Origin: Acetobacterium wieringae
GTDB taxonomy: Bacteria; Bacillota; Clostridia; Eubacteriales; Eubacteriaceae
DNA length: 64,000 bases
Direction of reading: 5' to 3'
Assembly: GCF_026646375.1 (NCBI RefSeq)
Contig: NZ_JAIPPU010000002.1
Coordinates: 186,001-250,000 of the forward strand
Part shown: one piece after another, positions 8,610 through 17,584 of the stretch
How positions within the stretch are numbered: position 1 is the stretch's first letter
Layout: each line of letters starts with the position of its first letter
Program-made: the position numbers and the translations under genes
Notes under the pieces: generated by a model
Told to the model about the DNA's origin: nothing
The model's input: the letters and a program-made list of their open reading frames with translations, nothing else
Databases searched by the model: none

Positions 8610-11600
8610 TTAATCTACCACAAGACTATTCTGTATTTCACTTCTAGAAATTGTTTCATTTTTGCTATCTTTAATGTCCACATAGAAGGTATAAGTACCC
8701 GCTGTTGATGGTTTATAGGAATAGTAATAGGTTGTCGAGAAGGCCCGAATAATCGTCTCTTCGCTGTCACCTTCTTTTTTCATGGAGAACTGATAATAAT
8801 AGGGTCTGATCCCCTCCTGTCCGGTAGCTGAAAGCCGGTCGCTGCTGCCTAATGCCATGCTGGTTTTATTGATAGTAAAGTCTTTGACCGCGGCCGTTTT
8901 GACTACCGTATAACGATTAATGGTTTTTTCAACAGAAATGGAATCTTCCTCTCCATTCTCGTTATCCGTTACCACGACAAAAAACTTATAGGTACCGGCT
9001 TCTTCCGGTTTAAAACTGATGGTACCGGGCGTCTCATCATCTTCTTCAGTGATGGGCTGGCGTTCTTCTTTCTCCAGCTGATAATAGAATTCATAGTCAA
9101 ACACTCCGCTGCCGCCAGCAACGGTGGTGGTCAGGGTAACCGGTACGTCTTCATATTGTTTTCCGGTCGGCGACACGGTGAAGCTCCGGATAACCGGTGG
9201 ATCGACCACCAGATAATCACTCAGTAGGGCTGTTTCTTCGTCAGAGCTACTGACAATCTTGTTGGCATCGGTAATCTCCACCTTAAAGCTATAGAGGCCG
9301 GGTTTCATGGGCCGATAGCTGACAGTCTTGGATGTGGTGGATGAACCAATTTTTTCCCAATCTGCCACATCATCTTCATCATTTAAACTGTCCCGCTGAT
9401 AATAAAACTGATACTTATAAGGGGTCTTGCCACCCGTTCCGGTGGCCGTCAGCTTAATTAATGTACCGATATTCTGAGGTGTTTTCTTATCTACCACCAG
9501 ACTTTTGACACTGACATCTCCCAGCACCTTAAAGCTGCTGATTTTCGCTGTTTTGCTCACATTTTTTTCATCGGTTACCTCCACAAAGAGGTTATAGGTA
9601 CCGGCCTCTTCCGGAATGAACTCCGCTTGAGCCACCCGGTCCTCTTCTGATGTGGTGTCCAGATCGCCTTTCTCGGCGCCCCGGGTCCAGTAGAAGCGAT
9701 AGTCCAAGTCCCCAATACCGGTATCAGAAGCCACCGTGGCTGTCAGTTCAACGGTATCCTTGACATAGACCGGTTGACCGGTTTGATCGGTTGTTAAAGT
9801 CACCACCGGGGGATTGTTGATATCAAAATCGATGCTTTCGGTGGCAGTATTGCCTTTGGCATCAGTAATCGCCACCAGCAGAATATAGGTTCCTGCGCTT
9901 GCCGGTTTAAAGGTAGCATAATTCTTTGTTTTATCGCTCGGGATCAGACATGCCGCATAATCAGTTTCATCGATTGTATCCAATTTATCTTCTCGCAGTT
10001 TCTGGTAAAAAGCATAGGTAAACGGCGCCTGTCCACCATCCGGGGTGGCTGTCAGTTTAATTTCGGTATTGATATCCTGACCAGTGGGTTTGCTGGTTTT
10101 CAGGCTTTTAACGCCGAAGGTTTTTAGCACCACAAATTTACTGCGGGTATAGGTGGCACTGGTCAAGCCAGTATTCTCATCCCTGGCACTGACATAAAAG
10201 GTGTAGGTCCCAGCGACGGGCGGTGTGAAGCTGGCCACATTCTCCGTTACATCGGCGGCATCGATGGTCTCTGATTTTGAACCGACCTTGTAGGAAAAAC
10301 TATAGGTCAAATTCTCACCACCAGCCTCCGGTTTTTTGTTGGCGATTAATTTAATTTCTTCTTTTTCATAGGAACTGTTCAATTCTTCCTCTTCATCAGG
10401 ATCGGTTATCACCAAACCGGTAATTATTGGTGGGTCTGTTACCGTTACTGCCAGATGCTTTTCAACCGAGTTTAAGCTGACCATACCATTTTTATCAGTG
10501 ATTTCGACATAAAAAGTATAATTGCCAACTTGATCAAATTTATCAAAACTAATGGTTTTTAGTTTATTGTCCACCGGCGAAATATCGGTTTCTGCTTTGA
10601 TTACATTTTCCTCATCATCTTTAATTTCATAGGAAAACTGATATGTATAGGGTGCAACCCCGCCTTTGCCGGCCGCGGTTAACTGAATCGTATCGCCAAT
10701 GATCACCCCATCGGTTTTACTGGCTTTAAGACTGGTCACTTCCAGTCCGGTATTGACCTTATAGCTGGTTATTTTTTTGCTGACACTGCTGACTCCATCC
10801 GAAACTACCACTTCAAAGGTATAGGTGCCGCCCGATAAGGGTTTATATACCACCGTGGTCGGATCACTGTCGTCATCGACAATCTTCTCCTTACTGCCAT
10901 TGACATAGAAGGCATAGCTTAGCAGCGCTTGACCAGAATTTTCCTGAACTTCTGCTGTTAGTGAAATATCTTCACCCGGATAAACCGCTGTGCCCTTCTC
11001 TGGCAGCACCGTGAAATCATCAATAATGGGCGGGTTCTTGATCTGATACCCGGCTATCTCCGAAACAGCCTGTTTTCCATTAGCATCGGTTACTATCACC
11101 CGCAAGGTATATAGGCCCACATCTTCAGGGGTGTAAAAAGTAAGCGCTGCTGTTTTTGCGGTCAGCTCTGCCGGGATGCTTCCTATACTTCCCGAAGCAT
11201 CCTCCCATTCATAGGTATAGGTATAGGGGGATTTCCCTCCGGTTGCTGTCGCCGACAGCTTAATGGCACTGTTTATCGACGTTCCCGAAGCTTTGTCCGT
11301 TTTCAGCCCAGCCATCAGTGTTTTTAACACCACCACATTTTTCAGGATTTGGGTCGCTTTCAGCCCATCATTATCAATCACATCGATTGTCACACTGTAG
11401 GTGCCGGCTGTTTGCGGAGTAAACTCCAAGCTGTTAACATCAGTCTGTGTCACGCTCTTAACGACTTTCGTGCCATTTTTAATGGTAAAATGATATTGAA
11501 TTGGTCCGGTTCCGGTTCCATCCTTAAGTGCTGCCGTAATCAGAATGGGATCGTTGACGTAAATTGCTGTTTCCGGGTCAGCTTTATTAACGGCACTGAT

Positions 11601-14207
11601 TTTGTCAATCACCGGGCCGTTGACGATTTTGTAATTTTCAATGGTCTTGGTGGTGGTTTGGCCCTTGCCATTATCATCGGTTATTTCAACATTTAAGGTA
11701 TAGGTACCCACCTGGGTTGGCTCAAATAATACGGTATTGGTGGTTGACGATGCATTCTCATCGACATCAACCGGACCGCCATCATTTAATTGATAGGTGA
11801 ACTTGTAAGTATAGGGTGTTTTACCACCGCTGCCATTGGCTGTCAGCTTGATTGGGGTATTTACATTCTGGCCAGATGGTTTATCGGTCACAAAGCTTTT
11901 GGTGGCCACAGCTGCCAGAACCTTGTAGCCGGTTTGCGTTGCGGTTGTTTTTAAACCGTTATCATCGGTCACTTCAACCATAAAGCTATAATTACCGGCA
12001 ATCGTTGGGGTAAAGCTGATCGATGCCTCCTTGTCATTGACATCGGGATCGGACAATTCCACCGTCTTGGAGCCCAATTTATAATAAAACCGATATTTAA
12101 AGGGAGCCGTTCCGCCGTCTACATCCGCCTGGAGGATGACTTCATCCCCGACATAGTGGGTTAATTCTTGATCAGGATTGGTTGTTATCTGGGCCAGGGG
12201 ATTATCGCGGATCTCATAAACCAAAGTTGCCTGCTCCGCTTCTTTGCCATTGGCATCCCGGGCGATCACCTTGATGGTGTATTCCCCGGCTTCGTTGAGT
12301 GGCAGACTCACGGTGTTTGTTGCCACAGCCTCGCCCTGATAAATGTCTTCACCGTCGCGGTCACAGGCAAACTGATAAGTATAAGGACCCTTACCACCAC
12401 TGGCTGAGGCAGTAAATTTTACGGTTGTATTACGGTTTTGAGGCGATACCTTGTCTGACTTCAGAGTTGCTGACGGTCTGGTCAGTACCGGATAATTATC
12501 CGATACAGCCTGGGCCACCACTTCACCATTTTCAATAACATCGACATAGAAGCGGTAGTTTCCGGCTGAAGGCAAAAGAAAATCGGTGACCGTCTCCGCT
12601 ATCCCGGTTTCAATCGGGGTCCTGGTCTTCCCTTCATCAAGCGAATAGGCATAGGAATAGGTATAGGTGTCCTTGATACCGGAGACACTGGCATTCAGGC
12701 TGACTTGATCCTCAGGATAGGCCGGGCTGCCATCATCTTTGGCTGCTGTTAATGTAACAACCGGAGTAATTATCATGTTTTCGATGATCGCCGGTGTTTC
12801 GGGAGCAATCTCGGAAACAATTTTGCCACTGCCATTTTTTATTTCCAGGTAAAGATCATAAATGCCGGCCTTGAGTGGGGTAAAACTGGCTGTCGCTGCC
12901 GTTGAAAAATCCTGAATTGGTATTTCTCCGCCATCTTCAAAGATCGCAAAAAAACGATACTGGTAGGCCGTTTTCCCACCGGAACCTTCGGCATTCAGAA
13001 GAATGGTCGTGCCAATGGGATGGGTCTGGGAATTATCCGGTGACGCCGTAAATGATTTAATGGCCAGATCATCCACAATGCTATAGTTTAGAATCTCACT
13101 TTTGGCCGTCCGTCCCTGCTGATCAGTCACTTCCACATAAAGATTATAAAGGCCCGGGGTATCCGGTCTAAAGGTGGCTTGGGGGAGTACTGAATCATCC
13201 AGTACCTGGGTTTCTTCACCAGTGGTATAGTAAAAGCGATAGTTGAGTGTACCACTGCCGGTATTGGCAACTGTGTCGACCGTCAGTAGGATTTCACTGT
13301 CATAATATTGGGGCGAAGCCTTGCTGGCCTTAAAACCATTTTCGGCAATCACTGGTTCATTGGTCACGATAATATTCTCATACGTCTTTTGAGCGGTCTT
13401 GCCATTTTCATCTTTTGCTCTGACATAAAAAGTATAGGTACCAGCTGTATCCGGTGTAAAAGCAACTGAACTCAAAGCCGTATCGCTGGCAATGTTATTG
13501 GTGGACTCCGTTTTATCAATATTGATCCGATCCCAGAAATAATCGTATCTGATTGCCCCGGCTCCTCCGGACGTAGTTGCCGTCAATGTAATCGGATTGC
13601 CAACAGCAATTTCACTGGCCGGTGAGACTTGAAAATCATCCACTGTCAGAAACTCAATCTCATGAAAATTGAGATCCGCTTCATAGGCATAGTCATCAGC
13701 CGGTGAATCTTTCACGCCATATATTTCTACCGGACTGCCTGCAAACATCCCAAAGCCCCACATCTTTACCGATTTGGGAATGCTGACTTTCACCAGTTTT
13801 TCGCAATTTCCAAAGGTCGGATTGCCTAAGTTGGAATAAATATCGGTCATGGAAGTCGGCAGTTCAATTTCCATCAGGTCGTCACAATTGTTGAAGGCCC
13901 CCTCTTTGAGATATAGCAGATTATTGGAAAATTCTACGCTGGTGATCACCTGGTCTTTAAAAACATCGCTACCAATGCCCACGACTTTTTTTCCGGCCAA
14001 TGTATCCGGAATTTCAACAGCGGCTCCACCACTACCTATATCATAGCCTGTGATCTCAACTCCACCATCAACCTCTGTCCAGGTGAAAATCTCTTGAGCC
14101 GCCACTTTCATGGACACATCTTCTGCCAATAGATTAAGCGGCATTGATGTCAATACCATCATAAATACCAGCATTATACTCAGCCATCGATTGATCCGTT
14201 TTATCAT
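8610..14207 (-). CDS. giant secreted protein: LRR head plus 17 Ig-like repeats (1865 aa)
   Basis: A signal peptide (residues 1-28, NLLAED) precedes a BspA-type leucine-rich segment at about 40-190 (LAGKKVVGIGSDVFKD.., EIELPTSMTDI, FGNCEKLVKVSIP). I then count 17 Ig-like/Y_Y_Y-type repeats of about 95 residues, each with YTYxFxY and AGTYTFYVxVTDxxG strands. The repeats alternate. Odd copies read KPxGQxINTxIKLTA..GGKTPYTY; even copies read PxYxxDxIxLTA..GxGxLxY. The unit is therefore a two-domain period of about 190 residues. No membrane anchor, SLH or sorting motif follows, and the chain ends in a last partial strand (SLVVD). Likely a long cell-surface fibre or adhesin. The ATG has GGGGG 8 bases upstream. 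Its own promoter and the upstream terminator at 14331 separate it from the gene at 14409. Confidence 0.85.
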   Translation of the reverse strand: MIKRINRWLSIMLVFMMVLTSMPLNLLAEDVSMKVAAQEIFTWTEVDGGVEITGYDIGSGGAAVEIPDTLAGKKVVGIGSDVFKDQVITSVEFSNNLLYLKEGAFNNCDDLMEIELPTSMTDIYSNLGNPTFGNCEKLVKVSIPKSVKMWGFGMFAGSPVEIYGVKDSPADDYAYEADLNFHEIEFLTVDDFQVSPASEIAVGNPITLTATTSGGAGAIRYDYFWDRINIDKTESTNNIASDTALSSVAFTPDTAGTYTFYVRAKDENGKTAQKTYENIIVTNEPVIAENGFKASKASPQYYDSEILLTVDTVANTGSGTLNYRFYYTTGEETQVLDDSVLPQATFRPDTPGLYNLYVEVTDQQGRTAKSEILNYSIVDDLAIKSFTASPDNSQTHPIGTTILLNAEGSGGKTAYQYRFFAIFEDGGEIPIQDFSTAATASFTPLKAGIYDLYLEIKNGSGKIVSEIAPETPAIIENMIITPVVTLTAAKDDGSPAYPEDQVSLNASVSGIKDTYTYSYAYSLDEGKTRTPIETGIAETVTDFLLPSAGNYRFYVDVIENGEVVAQAVSDNYPVLTRPSATLKSDKVSPQNRNTTVKFTASASGGKGPYTYQFACDRDGEDIYQGEAVATNTVSLPLNEAGEYTIKVIARDANGKEAEQATLVYEIRDNPLAQITTNPDQELTHYVGDEVILQADVDGGTAPFKYRFYYKLGSKTVELSDPDVNDKEASISFTPTIAGNYSFMVEVTDDNGLKTTATQTGYKVLAAVATKSFVTDKPSGQNVNTPIKLTANGSGGKTPYTYKFTYQLNDGGPVDVDENASSTTNTVLFEPTQVGTYTLNVEITDDNGKGQTTTKTIENYKIVNGPVIDKISAVNKADPETAIYVNDPILITAALKDGTGTGPIQYHFTIKNGTKVVKSVTQTDVNSLEFTPQTAGTYSVTIDVIDNDGLKATQILKNVVVLKTLMAGLKTDKASGTSINSAIKLSATATGGKSPYTYTYEWEDASGSIGSIPAELTAKTAALTFYTPEDVGLYTLRVIVTDANGKQAVSEIAGYQIKNPPIIDDFTVLPEKGTAVYPGEDISLTAEVQENSGQALLSYAFYVNGSKEKIVDDDSDPTTVVYKPLSGGTYTFEVVVSDGVSSVSKKITSYKVNTGLEVTSLKASKTDGVIIGDTIQLTAAGKGGVAPYTYQFSYEIKDDEENVIKAETDISPVDNKLKTISFDKFDQVGNYTFYVEITDKNGMVSLNSVEKHLAVTVTDPPIITGLVITDPDEEEELNSSYEKEEIKLIANKKPEAGGENLTYSFSYKVGSKSETIDAADVTENVASFTPPVAGTYTFYVSARDENTGLTSATYTRSKFVVLKTFGVKSLKTSKPTGQDINTEIKLTATPDGGQAPFTYAFYQKLREDKLDTIDETDYAACLIPSDKTKNYATFKPASAGTYILLVAITDAKGNTATESIDFDINNPPVVTLTTDQTGQPVYVKDTVELTATVASDTGIGDLDYRFYWTRGAEKGDLDTTSEEDRVAQAEFIPEEAGTYNLFVEVTDEKNVSKTAKISSFKVLGDVSVKSLVVDKKTPQNIGTLIKLTATGTGGKTPYKYQFYYQRDSLNDEDDVADWEKIGSSTTSKTVSYRPMKPGLYSFKVEITDANKIVSSSDEETALLSDYLVVDPPVIRSFTVSPTGKQYEDVPVTLTTTVAGGSGVFDYEFYYQLEKEERQPITEEDDETPGTISFKPEEAGTYKFFVVVTDNENGEEDSISVEKTINRYTVVKTAAVKDFTINKTSMALGSSDRLSATGQEGIRPYYYQFSMKKEGDSEETIIRAFSTTYYYSYKPSTAGTYTFYVDIKDSKNETISRSEIQNSLVVD

Positions 14208-14259
14208 CCCTTTTTCCCCCTTAAAACTTTTTATATTTGCATTGCAAGCGTTTATTTTG

Positions 14260-14288
14260 ATTATAGCACATATTCATGGTACATGAAT
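14260..14288 (-). promoter_or_regulatory. promoter with operator-like palindrome, 1865-aa protein gene
   Basis: On the minus strand TATAAT (14260-14265) is preceded by a 17-base perfect dyad, ATTCATG-3 nt-CATGAAT (14272-14288), covering the spacer and -35 position. No TTGACA-like -35 is seen. This suggests binding of a dimeric regulator. Confidence 0.55.
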
Positions 14289-14330
14289 GTATTATCGACA
14301 TTTTTAATCAATTTATTAGTATTTTTTCTC

Positions 14331-14375
14331 ATAAAAATAAAAGTGCAATTGCTGTTTCATCCTCAGCAATTGCAC
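14331..14375 (-). terminator. intrinsic terminator of the 667-aa ChW protein gene
   Basis: On the minus strand GTGCAATTGCTG and CAGCAATTGCAC form a perfect 12-base stem, followed by TTTTATTTTT. Confidence 0.9.
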
Positions 14376-14408
14376 AAATAAGTTATACATTCAATTTTGT
14401 TTAGTTTT

Positions 14409-16412
14409 TTATGGATTAATAAAGATATCCAAATTGGCCGTTGTCCCAGCTGCACCGCCATCAAGGGGAGTGATTGTAAAGGTGACCGTTGCCACCGTAT
14501 TGCCTTCATCGGTGATTAAACCCGTGGTCGGATTAATCACTGCGGTACCGCTGTCAATCCGGTTAAAGGTGATGGTATAATCGGTTTTATCGATTCCCGC
14601 TGCGGTAATCATATCAGCCGCCCGGGTCAGAATATTATCTCCAACCTTGCGCACCCCAAAATTAGTTGAATTGATCTTGGCTTTGCTGATCACATAAGCA
14701 CCGGTATAAACCAGATTGTTTTGAGCCGCTAAAATTTTTGCTGTTGCTGCATCGACCGCTGACTGGATATTATCGGGGGTCACCACATTTGCCGTCACCA
14801 CTGTTTGATAGGCCGACCAGGAAGCCGCTGTATAATTCCCCTGAGATACTGCCGTCAGTGCCGCATTATAAGCAGTCAGATCCGAGCCTTTAACCAGAAT
14901 CGACTGCTGCAGGGCAATCAGAGTTGCAGTATAACTGTCCACTACACTTTGAGCATACCCTTTTAGGGTATCGGCAGCAATTTCCACAATAGCCTTGACC
15001 TGGCTGTTATTGTTATAGGCTGTAAAAGAAGCCGTGGTATACGGGCCATCACTGATTTTAATATTCTTGGCGGCATTAAACGCCGTCAGATCGGCAGTTG
15101 CAATCAGTTTTGTAATATAGCTGTTTATGTCAACCGTCGCCGCATCAATCGTCGCTTGTGCCGTTTCTTTGGTAATCACATCATATACCCATTGACCGTC
15201 TGTCAGTGTACCGTAGCTCTCACACTTTTCTGTATAGCTATTCCAGGTACTCGACGTATATGGCGCATTAGCCGCATCTGGACCATACTGAACATATAAA
15301 GCAATTGCTTTATTGAAATTTGTTAAATCAGAATAAAGCACCAGACTCTTCTGCGCTGCCAAAATTTTAGCTGTTGCGGCGTCGACTTCGGTCTGGGTAT
15401 TCATGTTTGTAACCACATTGGCATCCACCACAGCCTTATATGCCGTCCAACCCGACTTGACCATATCCTGGGTCACGGCTGCCAAAGCAGCTTCATAGTT
15501 TGTTAAATCTGCCAGTTTGAACAGATTTTTCTGAGCTTTAATGATTGCAATAGTCGCTGCATCCACTTCGGCCTGGGTGTTTTCTTCGGTTACCACATTG
15601 GCTTCTACCACAGCTTGATAGATCGCCCAGGATTCTGCCGAATAGTCGGCTTCTTTAGCGCTTTCCAGCACGTCATTATAAATGGTCAGGTCTGCTTTTT
15701 TGACCAGGCTCAGCTGTGCTTTTTCAATGGCCATTGTTGCTTCAGTAATTTTATTGGCTATATCCGCTTTTGTTACAACATTAGCATTCACCACAACCTG
15801 ATACACCGTCCAGGAAGCACTGGTATAATCTGCTTCATTAACATTTGCCAAAGCCGCCTGATAGGCATCAAATGCGATTTTCACTGGGGTTTCAACAATT
15901 TGAATTTCAATGGCTTCCAGCCTCAGACCCTTACCTTCTGATCCAGACAAAGCGCCATCGGCTACCCAACCCTGAGCCCAGCCTTGATTTTGAATATGTG
16001 TACGATATTTGACTGAATAATCCGCAGCATCTGTGCCGGTCAGTTTGATTTCAATGGCTTCCAGCCGCAGACCCTCTCCCACAGAACCGGCCAGATCACC
16101 GTTTGACACCCAACCCTGGAACCAGCCCTTGTTCTGAATATGAGTCTGGTATTGTATTCCTAAACCATCCGGCACATCTCCCGATAATTCAATCTCAATT
16201 CCTTCTAAACGAAGACCTTTGCCTTCTGAACCAGAAAGGCTGCCGTCGTGCATCCAGCCCTGAGTCCAGCCCTCGTTTTCAATATGAGTACGGTAAGCCA
16301 CACCAAAAGCCATGTCTGATGTTGTATCTGTTTCTTCGGCAAAGACACCGGTTGGCAAGCCCATGATCATCATGCACATACCTACGATAATACCTATCCT
16401 TAGTTTTTTCAC
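14409..16412 (-). CDS. secreted ChW-repeat / FIVAR-repeat protein (667 aa)
   Basis: The architecture is a smaller version of the 1316-aa protein: signal peptide (cleavage near VFA-EE), three ChW repeats at about residues 37-175 (THIENEGWTQGWMHDGSLSG, ..GLRLEAIEI), six FIVAR-like repeats (YTSASWTVYQVVVNANVVT and relatives) and a C-terminal beta domain (about 560-667) that resembles the end of the 1316-aa protein. The start codon is GTG: GGAGG lies 6 bases upstream, and the overlapping ATG at 16414 is followed at once by TGA in its own frame. An 8-codon leader ORF with its own AGGAGG precedes it. It probably acts at the cell surface. The two related proteins may have arisen by duplication. Confidence 0.85.
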   Translation of the reverse strand: MKKLRIGIIVGMCMMIMGLPTGVFAEETDTTSDMAFGVAYRTHIENEGWTQGWMHDGSLSGSEGKGLRLEGIEIELSGDVPDGLGIQYQTHIQNKGWFQGWVSNGDLAGSVGEGLRLEAIEIKLTGTDAADYSVKYRTHIQNQGWAQGWVADGALSGSEGKGLRLEAIEIQIVETPVKIAFDAYQAALANVNEADYTSASWTVYQVVVNANVVTKADIANKITEATMAIEKAQLSLVKKADLTIYNDVLESAKEADYSAESWAIYQAVVEANVVTEENTQAEVDAATIAIIKAQKNLFKLADLTNYEAALAAVTQDMVKSGWTAYKAVVDANVVTNMNTQTEVDAATAKILAAQKSLVLYSDLTNFNKAIALYVQYGPDAANAPYTSSTWNSYTEKCESYGTLTDGQWVYDVITKETAQATIDAATVDINSYITKLIATADLTAFNAAKNIKISDGPYTTASFTAYNNNSQVKAIVEIAADTLKGYAQSVVDSYTATLIALQQSILVKGSDLTAYNAALTAVSQGNYTAASWSAYQTVVTANVVTPDNIQSAVDAATAKILAAQNNLVYTGAYVISKAKINSTNFGVRKVGDNILTRAADMITAAGIDKTDYTITFNRIDSGTAVINPTTGLITDEGNTVATVTFTITPLDGGAAGTTANLDIFINP

Positions 16413-16425
16413 ATTGTACCTCCGT

Positions 16426-16452
16426 TTATATTTGTTTTATGTTTCTCTTCAT
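16426..16452 (-). CDS. possible 8-codon leader peptide (MKRNIKQI)
   Basis: An ATG with AGGAGG 8 bases upstream opens a frame of 8 codons (MKRNIKQI) ending in TAA, 3 bases before the GGAGG of the following ChW gene. The signal is stronger than that of the main gene, so translation coupling is plausible. It may be chance. Confidence 0.35.
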   Translation of the reverse strand: MKRNIKQI

Positions 16453-16680
16453 GTTAGCTCCTCCTTAGAATTTTACACCTTAATGCCCTTTTTTGCAATC
16501 TAAGTTTGACAGACTCTTAAATATTGAAATTCTAACACAGATACCATTGGCACCTGCGTCGCAATTGGCTGGTTAGATCGGGTGGCACTATAGTCCGGAA
16601 CGCTCCTGTCACGGCTGTAAACGCTAAATCAATTTGGAGAGAAAAGATTCCCCCATATTTTCCAGCCACTTCAAGAACTT

Positions 16681-16737
16681 AAAAAGACGACCCGAGTCCC
16701 GAAGAACCCGAATCGTCTCTATTCACTGTTTCTAAAC
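16681..16737 (-). terminator. intrinsic terminator, island-boundary copy 1
   Basis: On the minus strand AGACGATTCGGGTTC-TTCG-GGACTCGGGTCGTCT is followed by TTTTT. It can end transcription of the AbrB/196-aa module. A 57-base block here matches 29898-29954 at 55 positions. Confidence 0.85.
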
Positions 16738-16993
16738 CAACCAAAGTAAGAAACTGTGATAAAATTCTTACTTATTGTTCTTTTATCGTATTTTCGATTA
16801 TTCGTTTCCCGATTCCCAGCACCCTACTCAATTGCCGAATGCTACAACTCGTTTCCTTATGTATTATCCGTTTCTAATAGATTCAGTTTTTCCAAGACTG
16901 CCTGTTGAAATGTCTCATTGGTCATGTTCTCGCCTGCCTTTGAAAAATTTGTTATTCAAAATTACTTTACTATCATTATGCACCATCTCAAAG

Positions 16994-17584
16994 CTAAATA
17001 GAATCCATTTTCTTAAACGCTGTTTTGATACGGTTTTCTAAGTCAATTGGGTGATATCTTTCAGATTCTTTTTTCAGATAATTTGATACTATCGCTAGTT
17101 GCCCTGTTGTCAATTCATGATACTGATTCTCAATGGCATGCAGCATAAAATCACGACTTTTATCCATTACTTCGAAAAGCAAGTATTCGTCCTCATTTTT
17201 ATAACCTGCCCCACTATCAATAGCAAAATCTAGGCTTGTAATTATAGCCACATATAAATACAACTTTTCCAGGAGACTGTTTGTATTTTCTGAATGCTCC
17301 AATAATTTACTGCTGAGCAATACTAAATAATCTACATCGGGAATCTTCCTGCTAATTTCGCATGTGACGCTTTCTTTATAATCATCAATTGACTCTTCTA
17401 CAGAAAGTTGTCTCTTCACCAATTTCAAATGAACTTCTCTTCTGAAGCTAAAATCTTTTAACATTCTGTCAATTATCAGTTCCGAAAGATTTTCTTTAGA
17501 ATGACTCAATAAAAACTGTTTCCAGTTCTCACGATCCTCAAATGTTTCAATCCACTCTTTCACTTCCTTCATTTTCCACCTCAT
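16994..17584 (-). CDS. uncharacterised alpha-helical protein paired with AbrB-fusion gene
   Basis: The 196-residue (or 192, from the ATG at 17572 preceded by GAGGTGG) protein is charged, rich in Glu, Lys and Leu, and predicted mostly helical. There is no signal peptide or membrane segment. I recognise no domain. Its 5' end overlaps the upstream AbrB-fusion gene by about 38 bases, so the two are almost certainly co-translated. It is followed by an intrinsic terminator, making a two-gene unit. The overlap, the antitoxin-like N-terminus of the partner and the position in an island with three other toxin-antitoxin-type loci suggest a defence or addiction role. That is inference only. Confidence 0.7.
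   Translation of the reverse strand: MRWKMKEVKEWIETFEDRENWKQFLLSHSKENLSELIIDRMLKDFSFRREVHLKLVKRQLSVEESIDDYKESVTCEISRKIPDVDYLVLLSSKLLEHSENTNSLLEKLYLYVAIITSLDFAIDSGAGYKNEDEYLLFEVMDKSRDFMLHAIENQYHELTTGQLAIVSNYLKKESERYHPIDLENRIKTAFKKMDSI

Larger units (their letters stand above)
16413..16993. other. intergenic region with repeat relics
   Basis: Apart from the leader ORF, it holds a degenerate copy (about 16565-16610, GGTGGCACTATAGTCCGGAA) of the 43-base unit seen in tandem near 28375-28510, then the 57-bp terminator copy at 16681. No convincing gene was found between 16740 and 16990. Confidence 0.5.

Noticed and set aside
11349-13440. plus-strand frames inside the 1865-aa gene
   Set aside because: Antisense shadows of a strongly patterned repeat gene; no ribosome sites.
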